A DNA stretch of 64,000 nt from positions 186,001 to 250,000 of the forward strand of contig NZ_JACHJQ010000006.1 of assembly GCF_014203735.1 (NCBI RefSeq), read 5' to 3'. Shown one piece after another: positions 23,965 through 47,033 of this stretch (positions are counted from its first letter, which is position 1; each line of letters starts with the position of its first letter). This DNA is from Actinophytocola algeriensis (GTDB lineage Bacteria > Actinomycetota > Actinomycetes > Mycobacteriales > Pseudonocardiaceae). The position numbers were made by a program, and so were the translations under genes. Under the pieces are notes generated by a model that ran no database searches, was not told the DNA's origin, and saw nothing but the letters and a program-made list of their open reading frames with translations.

Positions 23965-24543
23965 CTAGTAGATCTGGTTGATGAAGGCGACGTCGGCGAC
24001 CGTCGGCTTGTACTTACGGCAGTCGTCGTAGCGCTTGGCCGTTTTCGGCTCCATGATGCTCACGTAGTTGCACGACGTGAACGACTCGTGGCCGAGGCCG
24101 AGTGCGTGACCGAGCTCGTGGACCATCACGGAGAGCTTCTTCTCGCCGGTGTAGTAGTCGGTGTAGGTCCGGTTCCACCAGACGTACATCCCCGTGGTCC
24201 AGTTGTGGTTGTACGTGCAGTTCTCCATCTGGCCGGCCGGGGTCCTGATCATCCCGTCGTAGCCGTCGGCGGAGGGGAGGTAGCCGTCGGCGATCACGAT
24301 GTTCGCCCCGGTCGTCACCGGGCTGAGCGTGATCGGCGTGTTGGTCTCCTGCCAGTAGCGGGCGGCCCACTGGGCGGGGTTCAGGTAGGCGGCGGTGTTG
24401 GTGATGGCCGTCTTGTAGTGGAGGTACGGCGTGCTGAACTGACAGCCCCACGGCGCGGCCGTGGCCGGTGCGGCAGGCACGACGAAGAGCGTCGTGAGCA
24501 CCGCACCGGCCACGATGGCGGCGAGCTTCCGGATTCGTCTCAT
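23965..24543 (-). CDS. Secreted matrixin-like zinc metalloprotease
   Basis: 192 residues with a cleavable signal peptide (RRIRKLAAIVAGAVLTTLFV, then APATAAP). The zinc motif HELGHALGLGHES near residue 140 is a full HExxHxxGxxH metzincin signature, and SIMEP about 20 residues later is the Met-turn. Size and motif fit small secreted matrixin/M10-type peptidases of actinobacteria. Cysteines at about 34, 108, 158 and 175 could form disulfides. It lies 40 bases downstream of PKS B on the same strand and is followed by the lipoprotein. It may receive read-through from PKS B, but a secreted protease has no obvious role in the pathway. Confidence 0.88.
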   Translation of the reverse strand: MRRIRKLAAIVAGAVLTTLFVVPAAPATAAPWGCQFSTPYLHYKTAITNTAAYLNPAQWAARYWQETNTPITLSPVTTGANIVIADGYLPSADGYDGMIRTPAGQMENCTYNHNWTTGMYVWWNRTYTDYYTGEKKLSVMVHELGHALGLGHESFTSCNYVSIMEPKTAKRYDDCRKYKPTVADVAFINQIY

Positions 24544-24583
24544 GCCCGGAGGCTCGCAGGGGGCCCTAATCAGCCGCTAACAC

Positions 24584-39583
<15,000 letters not shown>

Positions 39584-39643
39584 TGCGGTCTCCTCGATCG
39601 GGGTGCTTCGCCTGGCCGGAGATCAGCCGGTGGGTTCGTCAGG

Positions 39644-41266
39644 TCAGTCAGCGGGGTCGGTCAGCGGGTTCCGGGAGCGGGTGCCCCGCTCGACGGGCTG
39701 CACGGCAAGCAGTTCCGCGGCGAGGTCGCGCAGGGCGAGGCGCGCGGGTTTGCCCGCCCGCACCCGGGGCAGCTCAGGCACCCGGTACAGCTTCACCGGC
39801 ACCTTCGCGGGCGACAGCGCACGGCACGCCGTGAACACCGCGGCCGGGTCGACCCCGTCCGGCCCGGTCTGCAGGTACGCGACCGGCACCTCGCCGAGCG
39901 CCTCGTCCAGCTCGCCGACGACCACCGCGGCGGCCACGCCGTCGACACCGCGCAGCACGTGCTCGATCTCGCGCGGGTTGACCGGGGTGGCACCACGCGT
40001 GATCAGCTCGGCCATCCGGCCGGTGATCGTCAGGGAGCCGTGCGCGTCGCGGGTGGCGAGGTCACCGGTGTGGAACCAGCCGTCGCTGATCTCGGCGGCC
40101 TGCAGGTGGTAGCCGCCCGCGGTCACGTTCGGGCCGCTGACCCACAGCTCGCCCTCCTGCCCGACACCGGCGTCCTTGCCGGTCCTCGGGTCGATGACCC
40201 GCACGCTGACACCGGGGATCGGCAGCCCGCAGCCGTCGTCGGCCGGGCCGCTCACCGCGACCGGTCCGGTGGTCTCGGTGGTCATGTAGCTGTCCAGCAG
40301 CGGGTGGCCGAACCGCTCCTCGAACCGCGTGCGCAGCGCGTTCACCGAGGACGCGCCCGCGACGAGCGCGACCCGCAGCTCCGGCAGCTCGACGTCCACG
40401 TAGCTCGCCGCCCAGAGCATGTCCTGGTACGTGCTGGGGAGACCTGCGACGAACGTGATCCGCTGCCTGGCCAGGTCCGCGAGGAACGTGGTCCGGTTGG
40501 CCATCAGGTCGGCGACGTCCTCGGCCGCCGTCGGCGTGAGCAATCCGGTGGCGCCGGTGGCGAGCACACCGATCACGGCGACCTGCTGGGTGATGCCGTG
40601 CGCGAGCGGCAGTGGACAGGCCACCCGGTCCTCGGGCCCCAACCCCAGGATCGGTGCGTAGCAGGCGGCGATCGCCCACATCACGTTGCGCTGGCTGAAC
40701 AACACGGCGCGCGGGGCGCCCGTGACACCCGCGGTGTAGGTGAGGAACGAGAGGTCGTCCAGTCCGAGGTCGCCGTCGGCCGGAGCCTCCGACTCGACCT
40801 CGGCCAGTTCGGAGAACAGCGGGAACAACGGCAGGTCGTCGTCGAGGTCCTCGCCTTCGTGGTCGACCAGCACGACCGTCAGGTTCGGGAAGCCGCGGCG
40901 CACCCGGTTCACCTGGTGCGCGTGCGCGATGTCGGTGAAGATCGTGGTCGCGCGGCTCTCGGCGAGCAACGTCGCCAGCTCGGCGTCCCCCAGTCCGATG
41001 TGGATCGGTGCGCTGATGGCGCCGGCGCGCAGCACCGCGAGGTGGCTCTCCACCGCCTCCACCATGTTGTCCAGGTACAGCAGCACCCGGTCGGCGGGCT
41101 GCAGGCCCATGTCTGCCAAGTGACCGGCCACCCGCGCCGACCGCAGCTCCAGATCCGCCCACGTCACGCTGCGCCACGGGTCGACGAACGCCACCTTGTT
41201 CGGGGTCGCGGCGGCGTGCTGGCGGAGCAGCTCGGTCAGCGGCCGGATCAGATCGGTCCTCAACAT
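39644..41266 (-). CDS. Free-standing acyl-CoA ligase/adenylation enzyme
   Basis: 540 residues of the ANL (AMP-forming) superfamily. It is a clear paralogue of the PKS A loading domain: both begin xxRTxLxRPLxELL and share AGHLADxG and [15 protein letters not shown]. Motifs: A5 as YMTTETTGPVA, A7 as FHTGDL, A8 as TGRMAELI, and the A10 lysine kept (PRVRAGKPAR). The ATP-loop A3 is degenerate: YTAGVTGAPRAV in place of YTSGTTGxPKG, with Thr to Val, Lys to Arg and Gly to Ala. It probably activates the starter acid, with or without the loading domain. The start codon has GGGGAG upstream and lies 9 bases after the P450 stop; PKS B follows. The N-terminus resembles, from memory, loading ligases of aromatic-starter PKSs such as RifA; the substrate is unknown. 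Confidence 0.9.
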   Translation of the reverse strand: MLRTDLIRPLTELLRQHAAATPNKVAFVDPWRSVTWADLELRSARVAGHLADMGLQPADRVLLYLDNMVEAVESHLAVLRAGAISAPIHIGLGDAELATLLAESRATTIFTDIAHAHQVNRVRRGFPNLTVVLVDHEGEDLDDDLPLFPLFSELAEVESEAPADGDLGLDDLSFLTYTAGVTGAPRAVLFSQRNVMWAIAACYAPILGLGPEDRVACPLPLAHGITQQVAVIGVLATGATGLLTPTAAEDVADLMANRTTFLADLARQRITFVAGLPSTYQDMLWAASYVDVELPELRVALVAGASSVNALRTRFEERFGHPLLDSYMTTETTGPVAVSGPADDGCGLPIPGVSVRVIDPRTGKDAGVGQEGELWVSGPNVTAGGYHLQAAEISDGWFHTGDLATRDAHGSLTITGRMAELITRGATPVNPREIEHVLRGVDGVAAAVVVGELDEALGEVPVAYLQTGPDGVDPAAVFTACRALSPAKVPVKLYRVPELPRVRAGKPARLALRDLAAELLAVQPVERGTRSRNPLTDPAD

Positions 41267-41275
41267 GTCACTCCC

Positions 41276-42481
41276 CTAGGAGATGGTGACCGGCAGCGAC
41301 AGGGGCAGCCGGATGAGCGTGGACTCACGCCACTTGATGTCCTCGGCAGGCACGGCCAGCTTCAGGTTCGGGAACCGCTTGAACAGCTCCTGCAGCGCGA
41401 TGCCGTTCTCGATGCGGGCGAGCTCCGCACCCGGGCACGCGTGCGGGCCGCGACCGAACACCAGGTGCTTGTTCTCGGCCCGCTCGAAGTCCAGCTCGTT
41501 GGCGTTGGGGAACTTGTCCGGATCGCGGTCGGCGGCGCCGATGGACAGGAAGACGGTGTCGCCGGCGGAGATCTTCTGGCCACCCAGCTCCAGGTCCTCC
41601 CGCGCGAACCGGCGGAACCCGCGCTGGGTCGGGCTGTACATCCGGAACATCTCTTCCATCAGCTTGTGCAGCTCGTCCTCGTCGGCGGTCGCGAGACGCG
41701 TCGCGTACTCCGGCCGCTCCATCAGCGCGAGCGTGCTGCAGGAGAGCATGCCCATCGTGCTGTCGTACCCGGCGGCGAACATGATCAGCGCCATGTGCGA
41801 CAGGTCTTCCGGCGGCAGCAGGTTCCCGTCGTCGTCGGTCACCTCGGCCCACGTGGTGAGCAGGTCGTCCTGGGGGTTGGTGCGGCGCTCGACGAGCGCG
41901 CGGGCCATCGCGGCGCCGATGCCCTGCGGGTTGACGAGCTGCCCGGAGAAGACCAGCTCACCCCACTCGCGGACGTGCACGCGCTCCTCTTCCGGCATGC
42001 CGACGAGGTCGCAGATCACGGTGATCGGCAGGGGCGCGCAGAAGGTGTCCATCAGGTCGACGACGCCGCCGTCGGAACCCTTGGCCGCGATGTCGTCCAG
42101 CAGGCCCGCGACCAGCTCGTGGATCTTCGGCTTCAGCAACCGCATCCGCCGCGGCACGAACCCGAAGTTCACCAGGCGGCGGGACTTCGTGTGGTCCGGC
42201 GGGTCCTCCATGACGAGGCGCGACTGCGGCAGCCCCTCGGGCGGGAGGTGGTTGGTGTAGTCGGCGCCCGCGTACTTGCGGTGCCGGGCGAGGCGCTGGT
42301 CGCGCAGCGCGTCGTAGACCTCGGTGTAGCCGGTCACCAGCCAGACGGGGATGCCGTCGGGCAGGCAGACGCGGTGCACGGGACCCTGCTCGTGGAACTG
42401 GGCGTACGTGTCGAACGGCGCGTGCCAGTACTCTTCATCGAACGGCATGTCGTGGCCGTGCATGGGGCACTTGTCCGCCAT
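41276..42481 (-). CDS. Cytochrome P450 (first of two paralogues)
   Basis: 401 residues, the usual length of soluble bacterial class I P450s. I-helix motif FAAGYDST, ExxR motif EMFR, haem-binding loop FGRGPHACPG with the axial cysteine. GGAGGG lies upstream of ATG 42481. Its start overlaps the last 47 bases of the MFS gene and it ends 9 bases before the ligase, so it is an operon member and probably oxidises the polyketide or its starter. The N-terminus (MADKCPMHGHDMPFDEEYW) closely matches that of the P450 at 44197-45411, showing duplication. Redox partners are not encoded in the window. Confidence 0.95.
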   Translation of the reverse strand: MADKCPMHGHDMPFDEEYWHAPFDTYAQFHEQGPVHRVCLPDGIPVWLVTGYTEVYDALRDQRLARHRKYAGADYTNHLPPEGLPQSRLVMEDPPDHTKSRRLVNFGFVPRRMRLLKPKIHELVAGLLDDIAAKGSDGGVVDLMDTFCAPLPITVICDLVGMPEEERVHVREWGELVFSGQLVNPQGIGAAMARALVERRTNPQDDLLTTWAEVTDDDGNLLPPEDLSHMALIMFAAGYDSTMGMLSCSTLALMERPEYATRLATADEDELHKLMEEMFRMYSPTQRGFRRFAREDLELGGQKISAGDTVFLSIGAADRDPDKFPNANELDFERAENKHLVFGRGPHACPGAELARIENGIALQELFKRFPNLKLAVPAEDIKWRESTLIRLPLSLPVTIS

Positions 42482-43874
42482 TTTTCTTCCCTCCGTTTTG
42501 GTTCAGTCCGATGACGGCGACGACGATGGCGATCACAGTCAGGACCAGGCAGAACGTGAACACGTTCAGGTAGGACGACACGGTCCGGGCCCCACGGGCG
42601 TCCGTGCCGGACTGCAGGATGGTGGCGACGGCGGCCGCGCCGAGCGCCCCGCCGATCTGGCGAGCGGTGTTGTTGAGCGCACTGACGCTGGCGAACTTGG
42701 TGGCGGGCGCGGACTCGGCCGCGGCGGACATCGTGGCCATCATGGTGGCCCCGATCCCGAAGCCGACGAACACGCTGGCAGGCAACCAGATCGTCAGGAA
42801 CGCGCTCTCCCTGGTGAGGAAGAACAGGAGAAGGGCGGGCACCGCTGCGTGCGCGGCCATCCCGAGCACGGCAGCGAACCGGGGACCACCGAAGCGCCCC
42901 ATGACCTTCCCCATCACCACGGCACCGATGGCGGCGACGACAGCCCCGACGGTCTGCGCGAGTCCGGCCTCCAGCTCGGTGTAGCGCCAGATGTCGGTGA
43001 GGAAGAGAACGGCACCGAGCAACCAGGCGTACATGACACAGCCGTAGAGCAGGGCGACGACGTTGGCGGCGGCGAACGACCGGTTGCCGCGGAACAGGGA
43101 GAGCTCGAACGCGGGCGACGAGTGCCGGACGGAACGCATCACCGCCAGCACGAGGCACAGCACCCCGCCGACGAGACAGGCGAGCGTCCTGGTCGAGGTC
43201 CACTCCCAGGTGGTCCCGTTAGTGACGCCGAGCGTGAGCCCACCGATGCCGGCCGCGAGGAGGATCGTGCCGGCCAGATCGGGCAACCCACCGGTGGCGG
43301 GCGCCTTGTGCAGCACCCGCACCCCGGCGATCACCAGAGCGATGCCGACCGGAATGTTGATGAGGAAGACGGCGTGCCAGCTGAACGCCTCGACGAGCAA
43401 CCCACCAAGCCCGGGCCCCACCGCGGCGGCGACCCCACCGGCAGCGCTGAGCAGGGAGATCGACATGACCCGCTTCTGCGGCGAGGTGTCCATGAGCAAC
43501 ACGGAAAGCGAAGCGGGCACCATGACAGCGGCGCCGGCCCCTTGAAGAGCGCGGGCCGCGATGAGCAGTGGCAGGTTGGGCGACAGCGCGCAGAGCAGCG
43601 AAGCCAGCGTGAACAGGACGATCCCACCGAGGAAGATCCTCTTGCGTCCCAGGGTGTCCGCGATCCGCCCGCAGGGGGCGAGCAAGGCGGCGAAGAGGAC
43701 GGCGTAGGCGCTCATGACCCAGGAGAGGTCCGGCAGCGAAGCGGTGGGGAACTCGCGCGCGAGCGCGGGCATGGCGAGCATGGTGACCGTGGAGTCCAGC
43801 ATCGCGAGGAAGTTCGCACCGGACGCGGTCAGCACCACTGCCCAGTAGGAGGGCAGAACCCGTTCCGTGGACAT
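42435..43874 (-). CDS. MFS drug exporter, 14-helix DHA2 type
   Basis: 479 residues with about 14 predicted membrane helices. Family motifs: ANFLAMLDSTVTMLAMPALAREF in helix 1, GRIADTLGRKRIF between helices 2 and 3 (motif A), and AARALQGAGAAVMVPASLSVL (motif B/C region), all typical of the EmrB/QacA proton-drug antiporters. It is the first gene of the leftward operon that continues into P450, ligase and PKS B, so export of the product and self-resistance are the natural inference. Its last 47 bases overlap the P450 start. Confidence 0.94.
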   Translation of the reverse strand: MSTERVLPSYWAVVLTASGANFLAMLDSTVTMLAMPALAREFPTASLPDLSWVMSAYAVLFAALLAPCGRIADTLGRKRIFLGGIVLFTLASLLCALSPNLPLLIAARALQGAGAAVMVPASLSVLLMDTSPQKRVMSISLLSAAGGVAAAVGPGLGGLLVEAFSWHAVFLINIPVGIALVIAGVRVLHKAPATGGLPDLAGTILLAAGIGGLTLGVTNGTTWEWTSTRTLACLVGGVLCLVLAVMRSVRHSSPAFELSLFRGNRSFAAANVVALLYGCVMYAWLLGAVLFLTDIWRYTELEAGLAQTVGAVVAAIGAVVMGKVMGRFGGPRFAAVLGMAAHAAVPALLLFFLTRESAFLTIWLPASVFVGFGIGATMMATMSAAAESAPATKFASVSALNNTARQIGGALGAAAVATILQSGTDARGARTVSSYLNVFTFCLVLTVIAIVVAVIGLNQNGGKKNGGQVPHARPRHAVR

Positions 43875-43980
43875 GAATTCCCACCCGTCTGCCGATGTCG
43901 CGATGGGGCCAGTATGCCGAGAGGGGGTATGCGCTCAGTCGCCCTTCGTCAACCGCGGGACCACCGCCGGGTAATCGTTC
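43875..43980 (-). promoter_or_regulatory. Probable promoter of the MFS-P450-ligase-PKS B operon
   Basis: Read leftward, this holds GGTTGACGAA (within 43942-43954), the same ten bases found before PKS A, an ATTACCCGG site (43967-43975) and two GCATAC copies 15 bases apart (near 43914 and 43929). One of them lies in GGGGTATGCG, shared with the dyad before PKS C. These common elements suggest co-regulation, perhaps by the SARP. No transcription start can be fixed from sequence. Confidence 0.45.
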
Positions 43981-44033
43981 GGTCTCGTGGTTGGTTTCGC
44001 TGGTTGGGGCGCGCAGCGCCCGGGACGCCTTCG

Positions 44034-44147
44034 CCGTCAAAGGCGCGTTGACGGCACAGCCGGTGCCGTGAAAGGCGCTTTCACGGCCTTGAGTGACCTG
44101 AACGCGCCTTTCACAGCATCGCGGATGCCGTCAACGCGCCTTTCACA
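44034..44147. repeat. Array of four short palindrome-like intergenic repeats
   Basis: Four copies of an about 21-base element lie about 32 bases apart in the 322-base gap between the second P450 and the MFS gene. Copy 1 (44034-44054) pairs CCGTCAA with TTGACGG. Copy 2 (44066-44086) is a perfect CCGTGAAAG-GCG-CTTTCACGG hairpin. Copies 3 and 4 share AACGCGCCTTTCACA (44101-44115, 44133-44147). They may terminate P450 transcripts. No gene was seen in the gap. Confidence 0.7.
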
Positions 44148-44196
44148 ACAGTTCACCCTGCGCGCTGGTTCAGTGGCCCGGACTCACAGAAGCCGT

Positions 44197-45411
44197 TCAG
44201 GACAGGATCACGGGCAGCGTGCGCGGTACCCGGATGAACGTCGACTCGCGCCATTCCAGCTCCTCTTCCGGCACGGCGAGCCGGATGTCCGGGAACCGCG
44301 AGAAGAGGGCGTGCAGACCGATCCGGATCTCCAGTCGCGCGAGTTCCGCGCCGGGGCACACGTGCGGTCCGCGGCCGAACGCGATGTGCTGGTGCGGCGG
44401 CCGGTTGAAGTCCATCACGTCCGGGTCCGGGAACTGCTTGGGGTCCCGGTCGGCCGCGCTGACGTAGAGCATGACGGTGTCGCCGACGCTGATCTTGTGT
44501 CCGGCGATCTCCACCTCCTCGCGGGCGAACCTGCGGAACCCGCGGTGCACGGAACCGTTGCGCCGCAACAGCTCCTCGACCGCCGCGGGCACGAGGCCAG
44601 GTTTGGCCACGAACTCGGCGGTGTGCTCGGGGTGGTTCATGAGGTCGATGGCCGAGGAGGCGAGGGCGCCCAGCGTGCTGTCGAACCCACCGGTGTAGAT
44701 GCTGAGGATCAGCAGCATCACCTGCTCCGGCGGGATGACCTCGCCGTTCATGTCGGTCGCCTGCGCCCAGACGGAGATCAGGTCGTCCCTCGGCTCCGCC
44801 GTGCGTTCGGCGATGAGCCCGCGCAGGAGGTTCGCGAAGCCGACCTTGGCTTCGTAGTTCACCTCGTCGACACGGCCGAAGATGTCGTCGGTCCAGCGCC
44901 GGACGTCGTCCCACGACTCCTTCGGCACCCCGAGCATCTCGCTGACCATGACGATCGGCAGCGGTGCGCAGAACAGCCCGGCCAGGTCGACGACCTCACC
45001 ACCGGCGCCCGCCGCCTCGAGGTCGTCGAGCAGACCGGCCACGAGCGCGTCGATCTTGTCGCGCATCTGCGCCACCCGCTGGGGCATGAACGCGAAGTTG
45101 ACCAGCCTGCGCGTGTGGCCGTGCTCAGGCTGGTCCTCCATCACCAGTGGCGCGACCGGCACGCCTTCCGGTGGCACGTCGTTGGTGTAGTCCTCGTTCG
45201 CGAAGCTGCGGCGCCGGGCCAGCCGCTGGTCCCGCAGCCATCCACGAACCTCGTCGTACGAGGTCACCGCCCACACCGGAATACCATCCGGCAGACAGAA
45301 CCGGTGCACCGGACCGGCTTCGTTGAGCCGCGCGTACGTGGCGTAGGGGTTCGTGAAGTACGCGTCGTCCAACGGCTGCTCGTGTCCGTGCAGCGGGCAT
45401 TTCCCGGCCAT
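44197..45411 (-). CDS. Cytochrome P450 (second paralogue)
   Basis: 404 residues. I-helix YTGGFDST (Gly in place of the usual first Ala), ExxR as ELLR, haem loop FGRGPHVCPG with the axial cysteine. It is clearly paralogous to the P450 at 41276-42481, with the same N-terminal pattern (MAGKCPLHGHEQPLDDAYF) and similar C-terminus. It is transcribed leftward toward the MFS operon but separated from it by a 322-base gap with hairpins, and has its own promoter-like region upstream. It is probably a tailoring oxidase for the polyketide, acting at a different position from its paralogue; the site of oxidation cannot be read from sequence. Confidence 0.95.
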   Translation of the reverse strand: MAGKCPLHGHEQPLDDAYFTNPYATYARLNEAGPVHRFCLPDGIPVWAVTSYDEVRGWLRDQRLARRRSFANEDYTNDVPPEGVPVAPLVMEDQPEHGHTRRLVNFAFMPQRVAQMRDKIDALVAGLLDDLEAAGAGGEVVDLAGLFCAPLPIVMVSEMLGVPKESWDDVRRWTDDIFGRVDEVNYEAKVGFANLLRGLIAERTAEPRDDLISVWAQATDMNGEVIPPEQVMLLILSIYTGGFDSTLGALASSAIDLMNHPEHTAEFVAKPGLVPAAVEELLRRNGSVHRGFRRFAREEVEIAGHKISVGDTVMLYVSAADRDPKQFPDPDVMDFNRPPHQHIAFGRGPHVCPGAELARLEIRIGLHALFSRFPDIRLAVPEEELEWRESTFIRVPRTLPVILS

Positions 45412-45510
45412 GTGTTCTCCTTGGGAAACCGACGAAACCGCGGTCAGATAAGGAGATCATGTCCGATTCGGGTATTCGGCCGGTAACGTCAGGAGAACCG
45501 GCGCGTGGTC
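45412..45510 (-). promoter_or_regulatory. Upstream region of the second P450
   Basis: Between the P450 start and the stop of the ABA4-like gene on the same strand. Contains a CCGGTAAC site (45480-45487, GTTACCGG read leftward) preceded by CTGACG, and the tandem CCGAATACCCGAATCGG. The ribosome binding site is AAGGAGA, seven bases before ATG 45411. Confidence 0.4.
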
Positions 45511-45972
45511 TCAGGCAGAGACCGCGGTCCGCTCGCGAAGCTCCGCCGTCTGCTGCCCGGTACGGCCCAGCACACCGCGCAGGAGCAGGTACAGGGGCAC
45601 CGCGACGGGCGAGAACAGGATGGCCAGCACCAGCAGCGGCCCCATCACCAGCGGGTGGATGCCGCGCTCACGGCTGTCCAGGTACATCCAGCGGCCGACG
45701 AACAGGTCCCAGGCGATGACCTGTGCCCACACGGCGGTCATCGCGGCCGGGTCGGTCACCAGTTCCTGCCACGCGGCGAGGGTCGGCTTCGCGACCGCGG
45801 GCAGCAGGTCGGCGAGGTTGGGCAGTGCGAAGACGAACCAGAACACCAGCGGTGGAGTGACGGACCACGGCGACGACACGATCCGGCGGGTCCACCCCCA
45901 CGCGGGCGCGAAGATCATCAACGCCCAGAACGGCGCTGCGGCAACGAAGACGAGCGTGAACGCGGTGGACAT
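45511..45972 (-). CDS. ABA4-like (DUF4281) membrane protein
   Basis: 153 residues from ATG 45972, chosen because it overlaps the upstream stop as ATGA. Four hydrophobic segments. The stretch AQVIAWDLFVGRWMYLDSRERG and the early PFWALMIFAPAWGWTRRI match, from memory, the ABA4-like family, small membrane proteins named after a plant carotenoid-pathway factor but of unknown role in bacteria. It is translationally coupled to the membrane protein before it, and both are divergent from the MerR regulator, which suggests a small MerR-controlled unit rather than a part of the PKS pathway. Confidence 0.8.
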   Translation of the reverse strand: MSTAFTLVFVAAAPFWALMIFAPAWGWTRRIVSSPWSVTPPLVFWFVFALPNLADLLPAVAKPTLAAWQELVTDPAAMTAVWAQVIAWDLFVGRWMYLDSRERGIHPLVMGPLLVLAILFSPVAVPLYLLLRGVLGRTGQQTAELRERTAVSA

Positions 45973-46946
45973 CAGACCAGTGCCTCCTCGGGAACGGGCG
46001 ACCGCACCGGCATTCTCTTGCCTGCGCGGAGCGCACACGTGGCTGCGACCATGGTCCCCGCCACCAGTACACCGAACGCACCAATGGTCAGTAAGTCCGG
46101 ACTGGTGAACGGCTGACGCCGCAGCGCCTGCCACGCGGTCAGCACGAGCAGGCCGGCGCACAGGCCCCCGAACGTCCACACGAGACGAACGCGCACAAGT
46201 TCGTCGCGCAGCCGGGGCACACCCACCGCCAGGAAGCCGAGCGCCACCACGAACAGCGGCATGAGCTGCAGGCCGTGGACGCCGATGAAGTGTGGCACCC
46301 GCAGGTCACCACCGGTCGTGCTCCACCCCGTCACCGCCATGCCCGGCCCACCGTCCGGTACCCCGACACTGTGCGAGCCGATGATCTTCATCGGCCTGTT
46401 GGCGCGTTGTTCGTCGGTGCCCCACGTCATCAGGAACGCGATGGTCATCCCCCCGATCGTGATGAACGCACCGAGACGCAACGCGAGCAGCGCGGGGCGT
46501 TCGGCGTGCTTCTCCAACATCAGCAGGATCGTGCCGGCGAGGTTCACCACCCACAGCACCACGATGCTCGACCCCATGATCGTCCACATGGCGGTGTCGA
46601 ACGGGGTGGCGACGTTGAAGTGGCTGCGGTGCCCGCGCACGGTCTGCAGGAACACGACCGCCACCTCGAACGCGCACGCGATGGCGGCGAACGTACCGAG
46701 GTGCCAGCCGAGCCGCACGTGCCGTCGCTGGAGTGAGTGCATCCACGCCCACGTCACCGCGTACAGGCCGAACGAGAACGCGAACTTGCACGGCTTCGCC
46801 CAGATGGGCGCGCCGACCAGCATCCGGTCGTCGACCAGCAGGCCGACCACCGCCACACCCGTCACCGCCGCGGCGAACGCGGCGAACCACATCAGCGGTC
46901 TGTGCCAGGCGAACGCATCGCGGACCAGACCGGAAACGGTTCGCAT
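45972..46946 (-). CDS. Multi-pass membrane protein of unknown function
   Basis: 324 residues with about eight hydrophobic helices, starting at ATG 46946 with GGAGG upstream. Notable hydrophilic features: DDRMLVGAPIWAKPCKFAFSF after helix 1, RGHRSHFNVATPFD between helices, and a loop HFIGVHGLQ that places histidines at a membrane edge, as might bind metal or haem; this last point is speculation. I do not recognise the family by name. It contains a TTA codon (46092-46094). It is coupled to the ABA4-like gene and divergent from MerR, across a GATAG/CTATC dyad. Confidence 0.85.
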   Translation of the reverse strand: MRTVSGLVRDAFAWHRPLMWFAAFAAAVTGVAVVGLLVDDRMLVGAPIWAKPCKFAFSFGLYAVTWAWMHSLQRRHVRLGWHLGTFAAIACAFEVAVVFLQTVRGHRSHFNVATPFDTAMWTIMGSSIVVLWVVNLAGTILLMLEKHAERPALLALRLGAFITIGGMTIAFLMTWGTDEQRANRPMKIIGSHSVGVPDGGPGMAVTGWSTTGGDLRVPHFIGVHGLQLMPLFVVALGFLAVGVPRLRDELVRVRLVWTFGGLCAGLLVLTAWQALRRQPFTSPDLLTIGAFGVLVAGTMVAATCALRAGKRMPVRSPVPEEALV

Positions 46947-46967
46947 CAGGTTCCTCCAGCCGCTCCG

Positions 46968-47000
46968 GATAGCGATACTATCTGCTATCCATAGTGATAG
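46968..47000. promoter_or_regulatory. Double dyad between MerR and the membrane operon, probable MerR operator
   Basis: GATAG (46968-46972), CTATC (46978-46982), CTATC (46985-46989) and GATAG (46996-47000) form two back-to-back inverted repeats in the 87-base divergent gap. The AT-rich sequence stands out in this genome. A dyad next to a MerR gene is the usual operator position. Confidence 0.6.
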
Positions 47001-47033
47001 GCTCAGCTCCGCTGGTCAAGAAGGGGAGCCGCC

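Noticed and set aside
44034-44147. CRISPR array
   Set aside because: The units are inverted relative to each other and imperfect, with about 11-base spacers; no cas genes are present.
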